From: a bacterium
GTDB lineage: Bacteria > Bacillota > Clostridia > Lachnospirales > Lachnospiraceae
Reading direction: 5' to 3'
Length of the DNA stretch: 64,000 nt
NCBI GenBank assembly: GCA_023663725.1
Contig: JAMPGX010000002.1
Coordinates: forward strand, 133,208 to 197,207
Shown: positions 1 to 8,508 of the stretch, one piece after another
Layout: each line of letters starts with the position of its first letter
Numbering within the stretch: the first letter of the stretch is position 1
Program-made: the position numbers and the translations under genes
Notes under the pieces: model-generated
The model's input: the letters and a program-made list of their open reading frames with translations, nothing else
Told to the model about the DNA's origin: nothing
Database searches by the model: none

Positions 1-1851
1 TTTATCTATATGCTGGCGGCATTTATTCTGACTGTCACCGCGGTTTTCGCGCTGCAGACTGTAATTACGCAGAGGAACAATACGGCTAACAGTCAGGACA
101 AACTGCAGGATGTGCGGGAGAAGTTGGTCAGCAACGAGGAAAATATTGAGCGGCTGACCAGTAATCTCAGTGCAGATAACCTGGCAAAAACCAGGGCATT
201 TGCCGATATGCTCGCCGTAGACCGTTCTATCGCGGGCAATTCCGCCAAGCTGAATGAGATCAAGGACAGGCTGCAGGTGAATGAGCTGCATATTATTGAT
301 AAGGATGGCATTATAACCAGCAGTACCATTGATGCCTACATAGGCTTCGATATGAAGAGTGGGGAACAGTCCAACGCCTTTATGGTGATCGTTAATGATC
401 CCAGCATTGAGATCGTCCAGGAGCCTCAGGTCAATGTGGCGGAGGGTGTGGTCATGCAGTATATTGGCGTGGCCAGGAGTGATGCCAAGGGCTTGGTGCA
501 GGTAGGCGTTCGTCCGGAGGTATTGGAGGATATGCTTTCCAGCACAGCGATAGATGTAGTGCTGGGGGATATTGATTTTGGAGAAAAGGGATATATTTAT
601 GCCATAGATGCAGCCAGCGGACAGATATTGGCTCATCCTAACGCGGCATTGATTGGAACCTCCGCGGCGGAAGCCGGTTTTCCGGCGAAGCTCACAGGAC
701 AGGGCAAGGCCCGCATAGATGGGGTGCGCGGATATTATCTGGCCGAGGAATATGAGGATAAGGTTATCGGTACTTTTATGCCGGCCAATGAGTACTATGC
801 GGAGCGTAGCAGTCAGACGCTGGTGGTGTCTCTCAGTATGCTGGTAATCTTTACCGTATTGCTGCTGCTGATCAATCATATGGTTGACAGTAAGATCGTC
901 CAGGGAATCAATCATATTACCAGCTCGATGAAAAAGATTGCAGATGGGAATTTTGACACCTCGGTGAATGAGACGGGGAATCCGGAATTTATACAGCTCT
1001 CCGACAGCATCAATAGGATGGTGGAGAGTATTGGACAGAATATGAAGGAAAATGAGCTTCTCCTTAAGCAGCAGGAGTCGGACATGGAAAACAATCAGAT
1101 GATGATTCGTAATGTCAAGGACGCCTGCAAGGAGTTGGATGCCGTATCTGGAGAAAATCTTGCAAACGCAGATCATATCTACAATGGTACAGGAGAGCAG
1201 GAGAAGGCCGTGGAGGATCTCAAGGAGATCATGAGCCAGCTGGTCAGGGAATTGAACGGCAGTGTCGATGCAACGGTCAACGTCACGGAGGAGACAGGTC
1301 ATACCACGGAGAAGATCGTGCAGACGCAGGAACAGATGAAGCTGCTCAGCGATTCCATGCAGAGAATCAGCGAGATGTCGGCGGCCATCGAGAAGATCAT
1401 CAGCGAGATCAATTCCATCGCCCAGCAGACCAATATGCTGTCTCTGAATGCTTCCATCGAGGCGGCCAGGGCCGGCGAGATGGGCAAGGGCTTTGCGGTG
1501 GTAGCCGCCCAGGTGGGTGAGTTGGCCGCCAGAAGCTCTCAGGCTGCCAAGGAGACCAATGAGTTGATCACCAACTCCATCAATGCGGTGGAGAGTGGAA
1601 AGAGGATTACCGACCAGACCGTGAAGGCATTTGGCGTTGTGGTGGAGGATATCGAGAAGGCCAACCGCGATGTGCTGGCTATCACCGATATGGTGCGGCA
1701 GAATGTGGATATCGTGGAGAGTGCGGTCGGTCAGATTGACAGGATATCTAACGTGGTTGAGGAAAATGTACAGATATCTCAGAACACCAAGCAGGCTTCT
1801 TCCAACGTGGCGGATATCACGGGCAAGCTGCTGGAGCTGGTAGAGCAATAA
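1..1851 (+). CDS. Methyl-accepting chemotaxis protein (5'-truncated by window edge)
   Basis: This is a transmembrane chemoreceptor that would pass ligand signals to CheA/CheW. The frame is open from base 1 and the first ATG (base 10) lies inside what looks like the first membrane helix with no basic residues before it, so the true start is probably upstream of the window. The visible 613 residues contain an extracellular Cache-like sensor (about 20-265), a second membrane helix (about 274-292, LSMLVIFTVLLLLI), a HAMP linker (about 295-350) and a cytoplasmic coiled-coil signalling domain. The conserved hairpin tip is clear (NSIAQQTNMLSLNASIEAA, then GKGFAVVAAQVGELA). No che genes are adjacent, so it is probably an orphan receptor gene. 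The ligand cannot be predicted. A strong terminator follows. Confidence 0.93.
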   Translation, partial: FIYMLAAFILTVTAVFALQTVITQRNNTANSQDKLQDVREKLVSNEENIERLTSNLSADNLAKTRAFADMLAVDRSIAGNSAKLNEIKDRLQVNELHIIDKDGIITSSTIDAYIGFDMKSGEQSNAFMVIVNDPSIEIVQEPQVNVAEGVVMQYIGVARSDAKGLVQVGVRPEVLEDMLSSTAIDVVLGDIDFGEKGYIYAIDAASGQILAHPNAALIGTSAAEAGFPAKLTGQGKARIDGVRGYYLAEEYEDKVIGTFMPANEYYAERSSQTLVVSLSMLVIFTVLLLLINHMVDSKIVQGINHITSSMKKIADGNFDTSVNETGNPEFIQLSDSINRMVESIGQNMKENELLLKQQESDMENNQMMIRNVKDACKELDAVSGENLANADHIYNGTGEQEKAVEDLKEIMSQLVRELNGSVDATVNVTEETGHTTEKIVQTQEQMKLLSDSMQRISEMSAAIEKIISEINSIAQQTNMLSLNASIEAARAGEMGKGFAVVAAQVGELAARSSQAAKETNELITNSINAVESGKRITDQTVKAFGVVVEDIEKANRDVLAITDMVRQNVDIVESAVGQIDRISNVVEENVQISQNTKQASSNVADITGKLLELVEQ

Positions 1852-1883
1852 GCTGCGATCAGATAGAGCATCGGATTTGTTTG

Positions 1884-1922
1884 GGGCGATATGGCGGAAT
1901 TTGCCGCGATATCGCCCTTTTA
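1884..1922 (+). terminator. Intrinsic terminator after the chemoreceptor gene
   Basis: A 14-bp stem with one mismatch (GGGCGATATGGCGG at 1884-1897 against CCGCGATATCGCCC at 1904-1917) encloses a 6-nt loop and is followed by TTTTAT. It lies 33 bp after the stop codon, which fits rho-independent termination. Confidence 0.85.
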
Positions 1923-2141
1923 TATCCGTGAGTAATGAGATAAATCTAAAAAATATATAAATTTCATCAAAACTATTGCAAAATACAGTCGTCTCTGTTA
2001 CGCTTCTAACAAAGCATAAGATTTCCAGATTGATTCAAAACATCTCTGTTTTCTCTTCATCTTTTGAAATCCTGCTTTTACATTCAGCTTAGTTTCCATT
2101 TTTATGGTAAAAGAATAATGGCAAAAGGGGAAGGAGTGTTT

Positions 2142-3698
2142 ATGTACAGTTCTATACTGACGGGGTCTCTTTATGGTATTGAGGCCAATCTAATCCATGT
2201 GGAGGTGGATATTTCTACCGGTCTGCCGGGATTTTCCATGGTAGGTTCTCTGAGCAATGAGGTGCGGGAGGCCAGGGAGAGAGTGCAGGTGGCGCTCAAA
2301 AATGCGGATTTTGATATTCCGCCCAAGAAGATAACAATCAATCTGGCGCCTGCCAATCTGAAGAAGGACGGAACGGGCTTTGATGTGCCCATAGCTATCG
2401 GCATTCTGCAGACTCTGGGGTATTTTCGTGAGCAGTCCACAGAGAATATCCTGTTTGTCGGGGAGCTTGGGCTGGATGGGGAGATCAAGCCCATAAGCGG
2501 CATTTTGCCCATTGTAAAAGAGGCGGCTCAGAGGGGGATAGGCACCTGCATCGTTCCCTGGGACAACCGCAGGGAGGGCGGTGTGATCCCTGGGATACAG
2601 GTCAGGGGAGTGCGCAGCCTTCATCAGCTCACAGCTTTTTTGCAGGAGGAGGATAAGGCGAGACGGGAGGAGCTGCTGCCAGTGCAGCCCTGCATTGCCA
2701 GGGAGCTCTTGGAGAATTCTCTGGAGGACATGGAAGGGGATTTTGCTGAGATCAGAGGACAGGAGGTCGCCAGAAGAGCGGCGGAGATTGCGGCGGCGGG
2801 ATTTCACAATCTGCTGATGTCTGGGCCCCCAGGCGGGGGCAAAAGCATGATAGCCAGAGCAATGGCGGGAATCCTCCCGCCGATGACTTGGCAGGAGAGT
2901 ATTGAAGTGACAGCGATCTACAGTGTGGCGGGAATGCTGGATTCGGAGAATCCCCTGATTCTTCGGCGACCGTTCCAGAGCCCACATCACACAGTCTCTG
3001 GCGCCGCTCTGATAGGGGGAGGCGCTCATATTCATCCCGGCGCCATCTCGCTGGCCCATAGGGGTGTCCTGTTCCTCGACGAATTGACGGAATTTCCCAG
3101 AAGCATACTGGAGTGCTTGAGGCAACCCCTGGAAGATCACCAGGTCAATATTGCCAGAGCTCAGGGCAATTATATCTATCCGGCGGATTTCATGCTGGTG
3201 TGCGCCATGAATCCCTGCCGCTGTGGTTTCTTTCCAGACTCAAACAAATGCCGTTGCAGCGAGGGAGAGCTTGCCAAATACTGGAACAGGTTGTCCGGCC
3301 CGCTGCTGGACCGCATGGATATGTATGTGGAGACCAGCCGCATTGAGCTGGAGAAGCTGCAATCCGGTCAAAAGGGGGAGAGCAGCGCCCAGATCAGGCA
3401 GCGGGTTGTGGAGGCCAGAGCCATTCAGGAAGAGCGCTTTCACGGCAAAAAATATTCCTTCAATGGGGATATGGAAGCGAGAGAACTGGAGAAATACTGT
3501 GAGCTGGGGCGAGAGGAGCAGCGGCTGATGGAGTTGGCATACAGGCGCTTGGGACTCAGCGCCAGGACGTATCACAGGGTATTGAAGGTGGCTCGAACAA
3601 TTGCGGATCTGGCGCATTCTCAGTGGATACGGGAGGAGCATCTCAGCGAGGCGCTGGCTTATCGGATGACGGAAGGAGCATATAAGAGGCATGGATAA
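2142..3698 (+). CDS. comM: YifB/ComM-family Mg-chelatase-like AAA+ ATPase
   Basis: This is a 518-residue member of the YifB/ComM family. In competent bacteria ComM is a hexameric helicase that promotes branch migration during natural transformation. The N-terminal ChlI-like domain starts MYSSILTGSLYGIEA and covers about residues 1-170. The AAA+ core has Walker A GPPGGGKSM, Walker B GVLFLDELTEF, and a Cys cluster (CAMNPCRCGF, then CRC). The C-terminal Mg-chelatase domain follows. I chose ATG 2142 because AAGGAG lies just upstream and family members begin with this sequence; the frame extends further upstream to 2064 without family similarity. The stop overlaps the dprA start by 8 bp, so the two are probably cotranscribed. 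Confidence 0.95.
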   Translation: MYSSILTGSLYGIEANLIHVEVDISTGLPGFSMVGSLSNEVREARERVQVALKNADFDIPPKKITINLAPANLKKDGTGFDVPIAIGILQTLGYFREQSTENILFVGELGLDGEIKPISGILPIVKEAAQRGIGTCIVPWDNRREGGVIPGIQVRGVRSLHQLTAFLQEEDKARREELLPVQPCIARELLENSLEDMEGDFAEIRGQEVARRAAEIAAAGFHNLLMSGPPGGGKSMIARAMAGILPPMTWQESIEVTAIYSVAGMLDSENPLILRRPFQSPHHTVSGAALIGGGAHIHPGAISLAHRGVLFLDELTEFPRSILECLRQPLEDHQVNIARAQGNYIYPADFMLVCAMNPCRCGFFPDSNKCRCSEGELAKYWNRLSGPLLDRMDMYVETSRIELEKLQSGQKGESSAQIRQRVVEARAIQEERFHGKKYSFNGDMEARELEKYCELGREEQRLMELAYRRLGLSARTYHRVLKVARTIADLAHSQWIREEHLSEALAYRMTEGAYKRHG

Positions 3699-4821
3699 GT
3701 ATCTATATTGGCTGGACAATGTAGGCGGAATTGGAACCAGAGGAAAAGAGCGGCTGCTGGAGGCTTTTGGTACGGGGGAAGGAGTATACAGGGCAGGGGA
3801 AAAGCATTTGACTTTGCTGTTGGAGGAATGCAGGCTGGAGAAGCTGCTGGAGAGCCGGAAGGCATGGGATGTAGATCAGGAGTATGAGCTGCTACGACAG
3901 AAGCAGATATTCTTCGTCTGTACGGCAGAGCCGGAATATCCGGAGAAACTGAGGCATATTCCCGATCATCCGTTCAGCGTCTATTACAGGGGGCGGCTTC
4001 CCCAGTCCTCCAAGTTGGCTGTGGCCGTGGTGGGAGCCAGGGAGTGCTCGGATTATGGGCGTTTTATCGCCACTGAGTTGGGCAAGGAGCTGGGGCAATC
4101 AGGTATACAGGTGATCAGCGGCATGGCCAGGGGAGTGGACGGTATCAGCCAGCTGGCGGCGCTGGAGGCGGGAGGGGAGTCCTATGCCATTCTGGGGAGC
4201 GGAGTGGACATCTGTTATCCCAAGGAAAATCAGCCCATCTATGACAGGATGCTGGTTCAGGGCGGGGTGATCTCCATCTACCTGCCGGGCACGGCGCCCA
4301 GGCCCCAGCTGTTTCCCCCTCGAAACAGGATTGTCAGCGGATTTGCAGATGTGCTGGTAGTGGTGGAGGCCCGCCAGAAAAGCGGCACATTGATCACGGT
4401 GGACATGGCTTTGGAGCAGGGGCGGGAGGTATACGCGGTGCCGGGGCGGATCACGGACAGGCTCAGCGACGGGTGTAACAAGCTGGTCAAGGACGGAGCG
4501 CTGGTATTTCTGTCTCCGAGAGATTTTCTGGAGGGACTGCGGCAGTCTTTTCCCGAGAAATATGCCTGCTGTACTGCGAAATCAACACCACCCTCAACAC
4601 GGCGGGCCATGCCGCCGATTACCCCGGAGGAAGCTGTGGTGCTGGAGGCGTTGGATCTGTATCCGCAGCCCCTGGAAAGGATACGGGATCAGTTGCAGGT
4701 AAAGCTGACGGAGAGAGGATTCCGCACGTTCTCTCACAATCTGCTGACAATCCTGATGCATCTGTGTCTGAAAGGAGTGGCCAAGCAGAATAGCCCCGGT
4801 TGGTTTTCACTGGATATCTGA
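3691..4821 (+). CDS. dprA: DNA-processing protein DprA (Smf)
   Basis: DprA binds incoming single-stranded DNA during transformation and loads RecA. The 376-residue product has an N-terminal helical region (about 1-75), a Rossmann-like DprA domain with GARECSDYG, SGMARGVDG, the LGSGVDICYP motif and FPPRNRIVSG, and a C-terminal winged-helix-like domain (about 305-376) where PITPEEAVVLEAL begins. In the loop where family members usually carry SEYPPG, this protein reads SIYLPG. The start overlaps the end of comM by 8 bp and has GGAAGGAG upstream. Together with comM it suggests at least a conserved DNA-uptake or recombination function, although no pilus genes are in view. Confidence 0.95.
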   Translation: MDKYLYWLDNVGGIGTRGKERLLEAFGTGEGVYRAGEKHLTLLLEECRLEKLLESRKAWDVDQEYELLRQKQIFFVCTAEPEYPEKLRHIPDHPFSVYYRGRLPQSSKLAVAVVGARECSDYGRFIATELGKELGQSGIQVISGMARGVDGISQLAALEAGGESYAILGSGVDICYPKENQPIYDRMLVQGGVISIYLPGTAPRPQLFPPRNRIVSGFADVLVVVEARQKSGTLITVDMALEQGREVYAVPGRITDRLSDGCNKLVKDGALVFLSPRDFLEGLRQSFPEKYACCTAKSTPPSTRRAMPPITPEEAVVLEALDLYPQPLERIRDQLQVKLTERGFRTFSHNLLTILMHLCLKGVAKQNSPGWFSLDI

Positions 4822-4935
4822 GGAAAGATATGCTATACTCTATGGGGTAAGAGGCCAGGGAGGGAAAGCAGGCTTGGAAGTAAACTTTCCAATATGGATT
4901 GGTGTGAGTGCGGAAGCGCGCAAAGGGGGATAGGT

Positions 4936-5838
4936 ATGAAGATTCTTGTGATTGGCGGCAGTTATTTCTATGGGCGCGTGTTTGTGATGTTGACGGCGCA
5001 GCAGCAGGAGATCACAGTGGTGAACAGGGGAACTTATTCCCTCGCGGATATGGGAGTAGCACAGATTAAGGGCGACCGCAGGGAGCCGTCCCTCTGGCAG
5101 CGGATATCCGGCAAATATGACGTGATAGTTGACTTCTGTGCTTATGAGCCCGGAGATATTCGCTGCGTGCTGGACAATCTGCAGGCAAAACCCAGCCAGT
5201 ATATTCAGATCAGCACGGTGGATGTGTATCGCCGCGGAATCGGGGGCTATAAGGCGGAGGATACTCCCTTTGAGGACAGAGCGCTGCAGGGGGAGGCAGG
5301 GGCTTATATTGCCGGCAAAGTAGCGCTGGAGAGAGAGCTGCGGCAGGTGTGCGGAGAAACAGGGGTGGATTGGACTGTGCTGCGTCCGGGGATTCTCTAT
5401 GGACCGTATAACTATGCACCTCGGGAGTCTGCATATATTCAGATGATGGTGCAGCAGCAGATATTGCCCAGGATTACGGATGCGGACGGACAGTTTCAAC
5501 TGGTGTATGTGAAAGACGCGGCGGAGGCTGTGAGGCAATGTCTGTGCAATCCTCTGACTTACGGGCAGTCCTATAATATCTGTGTGAAGGAGCCGGTGAC
5601 ATACAGCGGTCTGGCGGAGGTGTTACTGCGGGTGTGCGACAGTCCGGTTCGAGAGCTGTCTATGTCTGTAGATCAGGCCCAGAGGCAGGGCATACCGTTG
5701 CCCTTTGCGGTCAGAGAGCAGGAGACGGAACAGTATGACAACGAAAAAAGCCTGCGGGAGCTGGGGCTGGCCTACACCTCTTTAGAGGAGGGGATGGCCA
5801 GGACATTCAGAGCTTTCAAGAATGTGTATCAGAGTTGA
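4936..5838 (+). CDS. NAD-dependent epimerase/dehydratase (SDR superfamily)
   Basis: A 300-residue extended-SDR protein. The N-terminal nucleotide-binding motif is atypical (VIGGSYFYGR instead of GxxGxxG). It is followed by DVIVDFCAYEPGD, QISTVDVYR at the position of the catalytic Ser/Thr region, and VLRPGILYGPYNY. A canonical YxxxK is not obvious: AYIAGKVALERELR provides a Y-x3-K spacing (YIAGK) that may serve. These features resemble sugar-nucleotide epimerases and chloroplast RNA-binding/epimerase-like SDRs. ATG 4936 is preferred over 4894 because AAAGGGGG lies 7-14 bases upstream and the Rossmann fold starts at once. The gene stands alone between dprA and purC. Substrate is unknown. Confidence 0.82.
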   Translation: MKILVIGGSYFYGRVFVMLTAQQQEITVVNRGTYSLADMGVAQIKGDRREPSLWQRISGKYDVIVDFCAYEPGDIRCVLDNLQAKPSQYIQISTVDVYRRGIGGYKAEDTPFEDRALQGEAGAYIAGKVALERELRQVCGETGVDWTVLRPGILYGPYNYAPRESAYIQMMVQQQILPRITDADGQFQLVYVKDAAEAVRQCLCNPLTYGQSYNICVKEPVTYSGLAEVLLRVCDSPVRELSMSVDQAQRQGIPLPFAVREQETEQYDNEKSLRELGLAYTSLEEGMARTFRAFKNVYQS

Positions 5839-5848
5839 TATGTGCCGG

Positions 5849-5877
5849 TTGCATTATTCCGGCAAATAGGATACAAT
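5849..5877 (+). promoter_or_regulatory. Sigma-A-type promoter for purC
   Basis: TTGCAT (5849-5854), a 17-bp spacer and TACAAT (5872-5877). It lies just after the epimerase stop and leaves a leader of about 150 nt before purC. Confidence 0.7.
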
Positions 5878-5930
5878 AGTGTCTGTGCGCAAATACAACC
5901 GCAGGTAGAATCAAGGAGTAAAATGTGAAT

Positions 5931-5956
5931 CTTCTTCTCTTGCGAAAGAGAAGGGG
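5931..5956 (+). promoter_or_regulatory. purC leader hairpin with GCGA tetraloop
   Basis: CTTCTCTT (5934-5941) pairs with AAGAGAAG (5946-5953) across a GCGA loop, a GNRA-class tetraloop; the stem can extend to 5931/5956 with G-U pairs. It sits in the purC 5' leader about 80 nt before the start codon. I see no purine riboswitch core, so a regulatory role is inference only. Confidence 0.4.
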
Positions 5957-6036
5957 ACACGATACAATCGAATTATGCCGAAGGGACTTTACCCTTTAGA
6001 GCTATTGTACAGTGATACAAATAAGGAGGAGAAGAG

Positions 6037-6906
6037 ATGCAGGAATTAAAGCCGATAAAGGAAGGAAAAGTACGGGAAATCTATGACAATGGGGACACGC
6101 TGATCATGGTGGCCACAGACCGCATCAGTTGCTTTGATGTGATATTGAAGAATCAGGTGACGAAAAAGGGCGCTGTGCTGACGCAGATGTCCAAATTCTG
6201 GTTTGATATGACCAGCGACATCCTTCCCAACCATATGATCTCGGTGGATGTGAAGGATATGCCGGAGTTTTTCCAGCAGGAGAGATTTGACGGCAACAGC
6301 ATGATGTGCCGGAAGCTGGAGATGCTGCCAGTGGAGTGCATTGTGAGAGGATATATCACCGGCAGCGGCTGGGCCAGCTATCAGAAGGATGGCACTGTGT
6401 GCGGCATCCGGCTGCCGGAGGGGTTAAAGGAGTCCGATAAGCTGCCGGAGCCGATCTATACGCCCTCCACCAAGGCCGAGATAGGCGATCACGACGAAAA
6501 TATTTCCTTTGAACAGAGCGTGGAATATCTGGAGAAGCGTTTCCCCGGCAAGGGCCGTGAATATGGGGAGAAGCTGCGCGACTACACCATAGCCCTGTAC
6601 AAGAAATGTGCGGAGTACGCGCTGACCCGCGGAATCATCATCGCGGATACCAAGTTCGAGTTCGGTCTGGACGAGGATGGGAATATTGTGTTAGGAGACG
6701 AGATGCTGACGCCTGATTCCTCCCGTTTCTGGCCTGCTAAGGGTTATGAGCCGGGCCATGCTCAGCCTTCTTTTGATAAGCAGTTTGCCAGGGACTGGCT
6801 CAAGAGCCATGAGCATGACTGGGAACTGCCTCAGGAGATCGTGGACAAGACCATAGAGAAGTATCTGCAGGGGTATGAACTGCTCACGGGCAAACCGTTA
6901 GAGTAA
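6037..6906 (+). CDS. purC: Phosphoribosylaminoimidazole-succinocarboxamide synthase (SAICAR synthetase)
   Basis: PurC condenses CAIR with aspartate using ATP to give SAICAR in de novo purine synthesis. The 289-residue product carries family signatures: KEGKVREIYD at the N-terminus, ATDRISCFDVIL, the VECIVRGYITGSGWASY block, and IIIADTKFEFGLD followed by GDEMLTPDSSRFWP. This is the longer PurC subtype, with the C-terminal extension FDKQFARDWL onward. The start is unambiguous, with AAGGAGGAG just upstream. It stands alone rather than in a pur operon and has its own promoter and long leader, which suggests separate regulation. Confidence 0.97.
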   Translation: MQELKPIKEGKVREIYDNGDTLIMVATDRISCFDVILKNQVTKKGAVLTQMSKFWFDMTSDILPNHMISVDVKDMPEFFQQERFDGNSMMCRKLEMLPVECIVRGYITGSGWASYQKDGTVCGIRLPEGLKESDKLPEPIYTPSTKAEIGDHDENISFEQSVEYLEKRFPGKGREYGEKLRDYTIALYKKCAEYALTRGIIIADTKFEFGLDEDGNIVLGDEMLTPDSSRFWPAKGYEPGHAQPSFDKQFARDWLKSHEHDWELPQEIVDKTIEKYLQGYELLTGKPLE

Positions 6907-6920
6907 CCATATAAGTAAGT

Positions 6921-6928
6921 GTCCCTTA
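6921..6928 (+). repeat. Left copy of 8-bp direct repeat flanking the AT-rich cassette
   Basis: GTCCCTTA occurs here, 15 bp after purC, and again at 9775-9782, just past the terminators of the cassette. It could be a target-site duplication or attachment core, but 8 bp can recur by chance. Confidence 0.3.
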
Positions 6929-7100
6929 CGATATTTTAGAGAATTTGTAAATCCGGTTGGATATGATGAATTCTCAATGAATACCATGTTAAAATCGACA
7001 GTCAAGCACAACAGCGTTTCAGCTTTATTGTAGAGAAGATGAAACAAAGGCAAGGAATTATAGAATAATTAAAAGTAATTAACCCTATAAATTGATTATG
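6929..7100. other. Non-coding stretch between purC and its terminator
   Basis: This AT-rich stretch belongs compositionally with the cassette to its right. Short frames are open, but none has a credible ribosome binding site or recognisable product. It may be decayed sequence left by a mobile element. Confidence 0.4.
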
Positions 7101-7152
7101 AAAGTGGCAGACAAAGCGGCAGAGTGTAAAAGGCTCTGTCACTTTTCTTTTT
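7101..7152 (+). terminator. Intrinsic terminator upstream of the GntR/ABC cassette
   Basis: AAAGTGGCAGA (7101-7111) can pair with TCTGTCACTTT (7135-7145), and an alternative inner pairing GGCAGAG/CTCTGTC is also possible. A T-rich tract (TTTTCTTTTT) follows. Confidence 0.65.
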
Positions 7153-7193
7153 GGGAGACATATTTGTATTTCTTAGAAAAGAGAGAAAGGATA

Positions 7194-7222
7194 TTGACAT
7201 GTAAGTGCCTTGCGTGTATAAT
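7194..7222 (+). promoter_or_regulatory. Consensus promoter of the GntR/ABC cassette
   Basis: TTGACA (7194-7199), exactly 17 bp, and TATAAT (7217-7222) form a perfect consensus promoter. CATGTAA occurs twice, overlapping the -35 (from 7198) and just after the -10 (from 7225), a plausible operator pair for the GntR regulator encoded immediately downstream. Confidence 0.85.
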
Positions 7223-7260
7223 GTGCATGTAACAACATCACACTAAAGGAGGCAGAATAT

Positions 7261-7638
7261 TTGAAGATCGTAATATCTAACATATCGGAAGCCCCCCTTT
7301 ACCAACAAATCAAAGACCAAATAAAAGATGCAATCTTAAAAGGAGAATTAGTAGAGGGCGATGCACTTCCATCTATTCGTGCCTTTGCAAATGATTTAAA
7401 AGTCAGCGTATTAACAATACGGAGAGTCTATGATGAATTGGAGCAAGAGGGATTTGTAACAAGCCAAGTCGGTATCGGCACATTTGTTTCTACAAGAAAC
7501 ATTGAATTATTGCGGGATTCCAAGCGGCGTCTTGTGGAGAAAAAAATGCTTGATATGATTCAGACAGCAAAATCTTTGGGCATTAGTAAAGATGAATTAA
7601 ATGCCATGATGGACATTATATACGAGGAGGAAAACTGA
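7261..7638 (+). CDS. GntR-family transcriptional regulator (YtrA type)
   Basis: A 125-residue repressor-like protein with an N-terminal GntR winged helix (LYQQIKDQIKDAILKGELV, then LPSIRAFANDLKVSVLTIRR and GFVTSQVGIGTFVS) and only a short helical tail after it, as in the YtrA subfamily that controls ABC exporters. Translation apparently starts at TTG 7261, with AAGGAGG 8 bases upstream. The stop codon abuts the ATG of the ATPase gene. The adjacent perfect promoter with a repeated CATGTAA suggests autoregulation. In known YtrA systems, cell-envelope-active antibiotics are common inducers; that is family knowledge and is not shown here. Confidence 0.92.
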   Translation: MKIVISNISEAPLYQQIKDQIKDAILKGELVEGDALPSIRAFANDLKVSVLTIRRVYDELEQEGFVTSQVGIGTFVSTRNIELLRDSKRRLVEKKMLDMIQTAKSLGISKDELNAMMDIIYEEEN

Positions 7639-8508
7639 ATGGATAACATTTTAGAAGTATCTGGATTAAATAAAAGGTATGATGATTTTGCCTTAAAAGA
7701 TATCTGTTTTTATTTGCCAGAGGGCTGCATCACGGGATTTGTCGGAATCAATGGGGCAGGAAAAACGACAACTCTCCGAAGTATCTTAGGGCTTTCAAAC
7801 AAAGTATCTGGAAATATAAACTTTTTTGGCATGGACATGGAAGGAAATGAAAGTAAAATAAAAGACCGCATCGGCATTGTGCTTGACGAAGGATACTTTT
7901 ATGATGAATTAACGCTCTCAGAAATGAAAAATGTAATTGCCCCTGCTTACAGGAATTGGTGCGAACAGGACTTTATAGATTATATGGAACAGTTTTCATT
8001 GAATCCCAAGCAGAAAATCAATACCTTGTCAAAAGGAATGCGGATGAAATACGCTTTAGCCCTGGCACTCTCCCATAAAGCGGAACTGCTTATCATGGAC
8101 GAGCCAACAAGCGGTCTTGACCCATTAGTCCGAAGCCAGCTTTTAAATATATTAAAGGACTATATGGGCAAAGGTGGAAAGGGCGTATTTTTCTCCACAC
8201 ATATTACTTCCGATTTGGAGAAGATTGCAGATATGCTGATTATGATTGATGGCGGTGAGATTGTTTTTCAAGAGGAAAAAGACCAGCTACTTGACAGCTA
8301 CCGAATCATAAAGGGCAGCACTGAAAAACTGAATACGGATACAAGAAAAAATATTTTAAATATAGAGGAAAGTGCTTTCGGCTTTACGGGAATCACAAAA
8401 CAGGGTTCGAATGTTATTGATTTTATGGAGGATATTCTTACAGAAAGACCCACAATCGAGGACATCATGCTTGCGAATGTAGAAAGGAGAAAAAAAGATG
8501 TTAATTAG
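7639..8508 (+). CDS. ABC transporter ATP-binding protein
   Basis: A 289-residue ABC ATPase. Walker A is GINGAGKTTT, the signature is LSKGMRMKYALA, Walker B is LLIMDEPTSGLDP and the H-loop is FFSTHITSDLEK. It would energise the permease encoded just downstream. It starts directly after the GntR stop, and its 3' end overlaps the permease gene by 11 bp, indicating translational coupling. The module resembles antimicrobial-peptide or lantibiotic-type export systems governed by YtrA regulators. The substrate cannot be told from sequence. Codon use is more AT-rich than that of the flanking housekeeping genes. Confidence 0.95.
   Translation: MDNILEVSGLNKRYDDFALKDICFYLPEGCITGFVGINGAGKTTTLRSILGLSNKVSGNINFFGMDMEGNESKIKDRIGIVLDEGYFYDELTLSEMKNVIAPAYRNWCEQDFIDYMEQFSLNPKQKINTLSKGMRMKYALALALSHKAELLIMDEPTSGLDPLVRSQLLNILKDYMGKGGKGVFFSTHITSDLEKIADMLIMIDGGEIVFQEEKDQLLDSYRIIKGSTEKLNTDTRKNILNIEESAFGFTGITKQGSNVIDFMEDILTERPTIEDIMLANVERRKKDVN

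Noticed and set aside
2190-3140. 316-residue open frame on the minus strand inside comM
   Set aside because: It lies wholly inside a well-supported gene, has no ribosome binding site and reads as low-complexity His/Leu/Arg-rich sequence, typical of a shadow frame.
4822-4935. Promoter with TATACT near 4835 upstream of the epimerase gene
   Set aside because: The -10-like box is good but the best -35 (TGGATA) is poor; kept out of the feature list.
5839-6036. Purine riboswitch upstream of purC
   Set aside because: The conserved three-way-junction core sequences are not present; only simple hairpins were seen.
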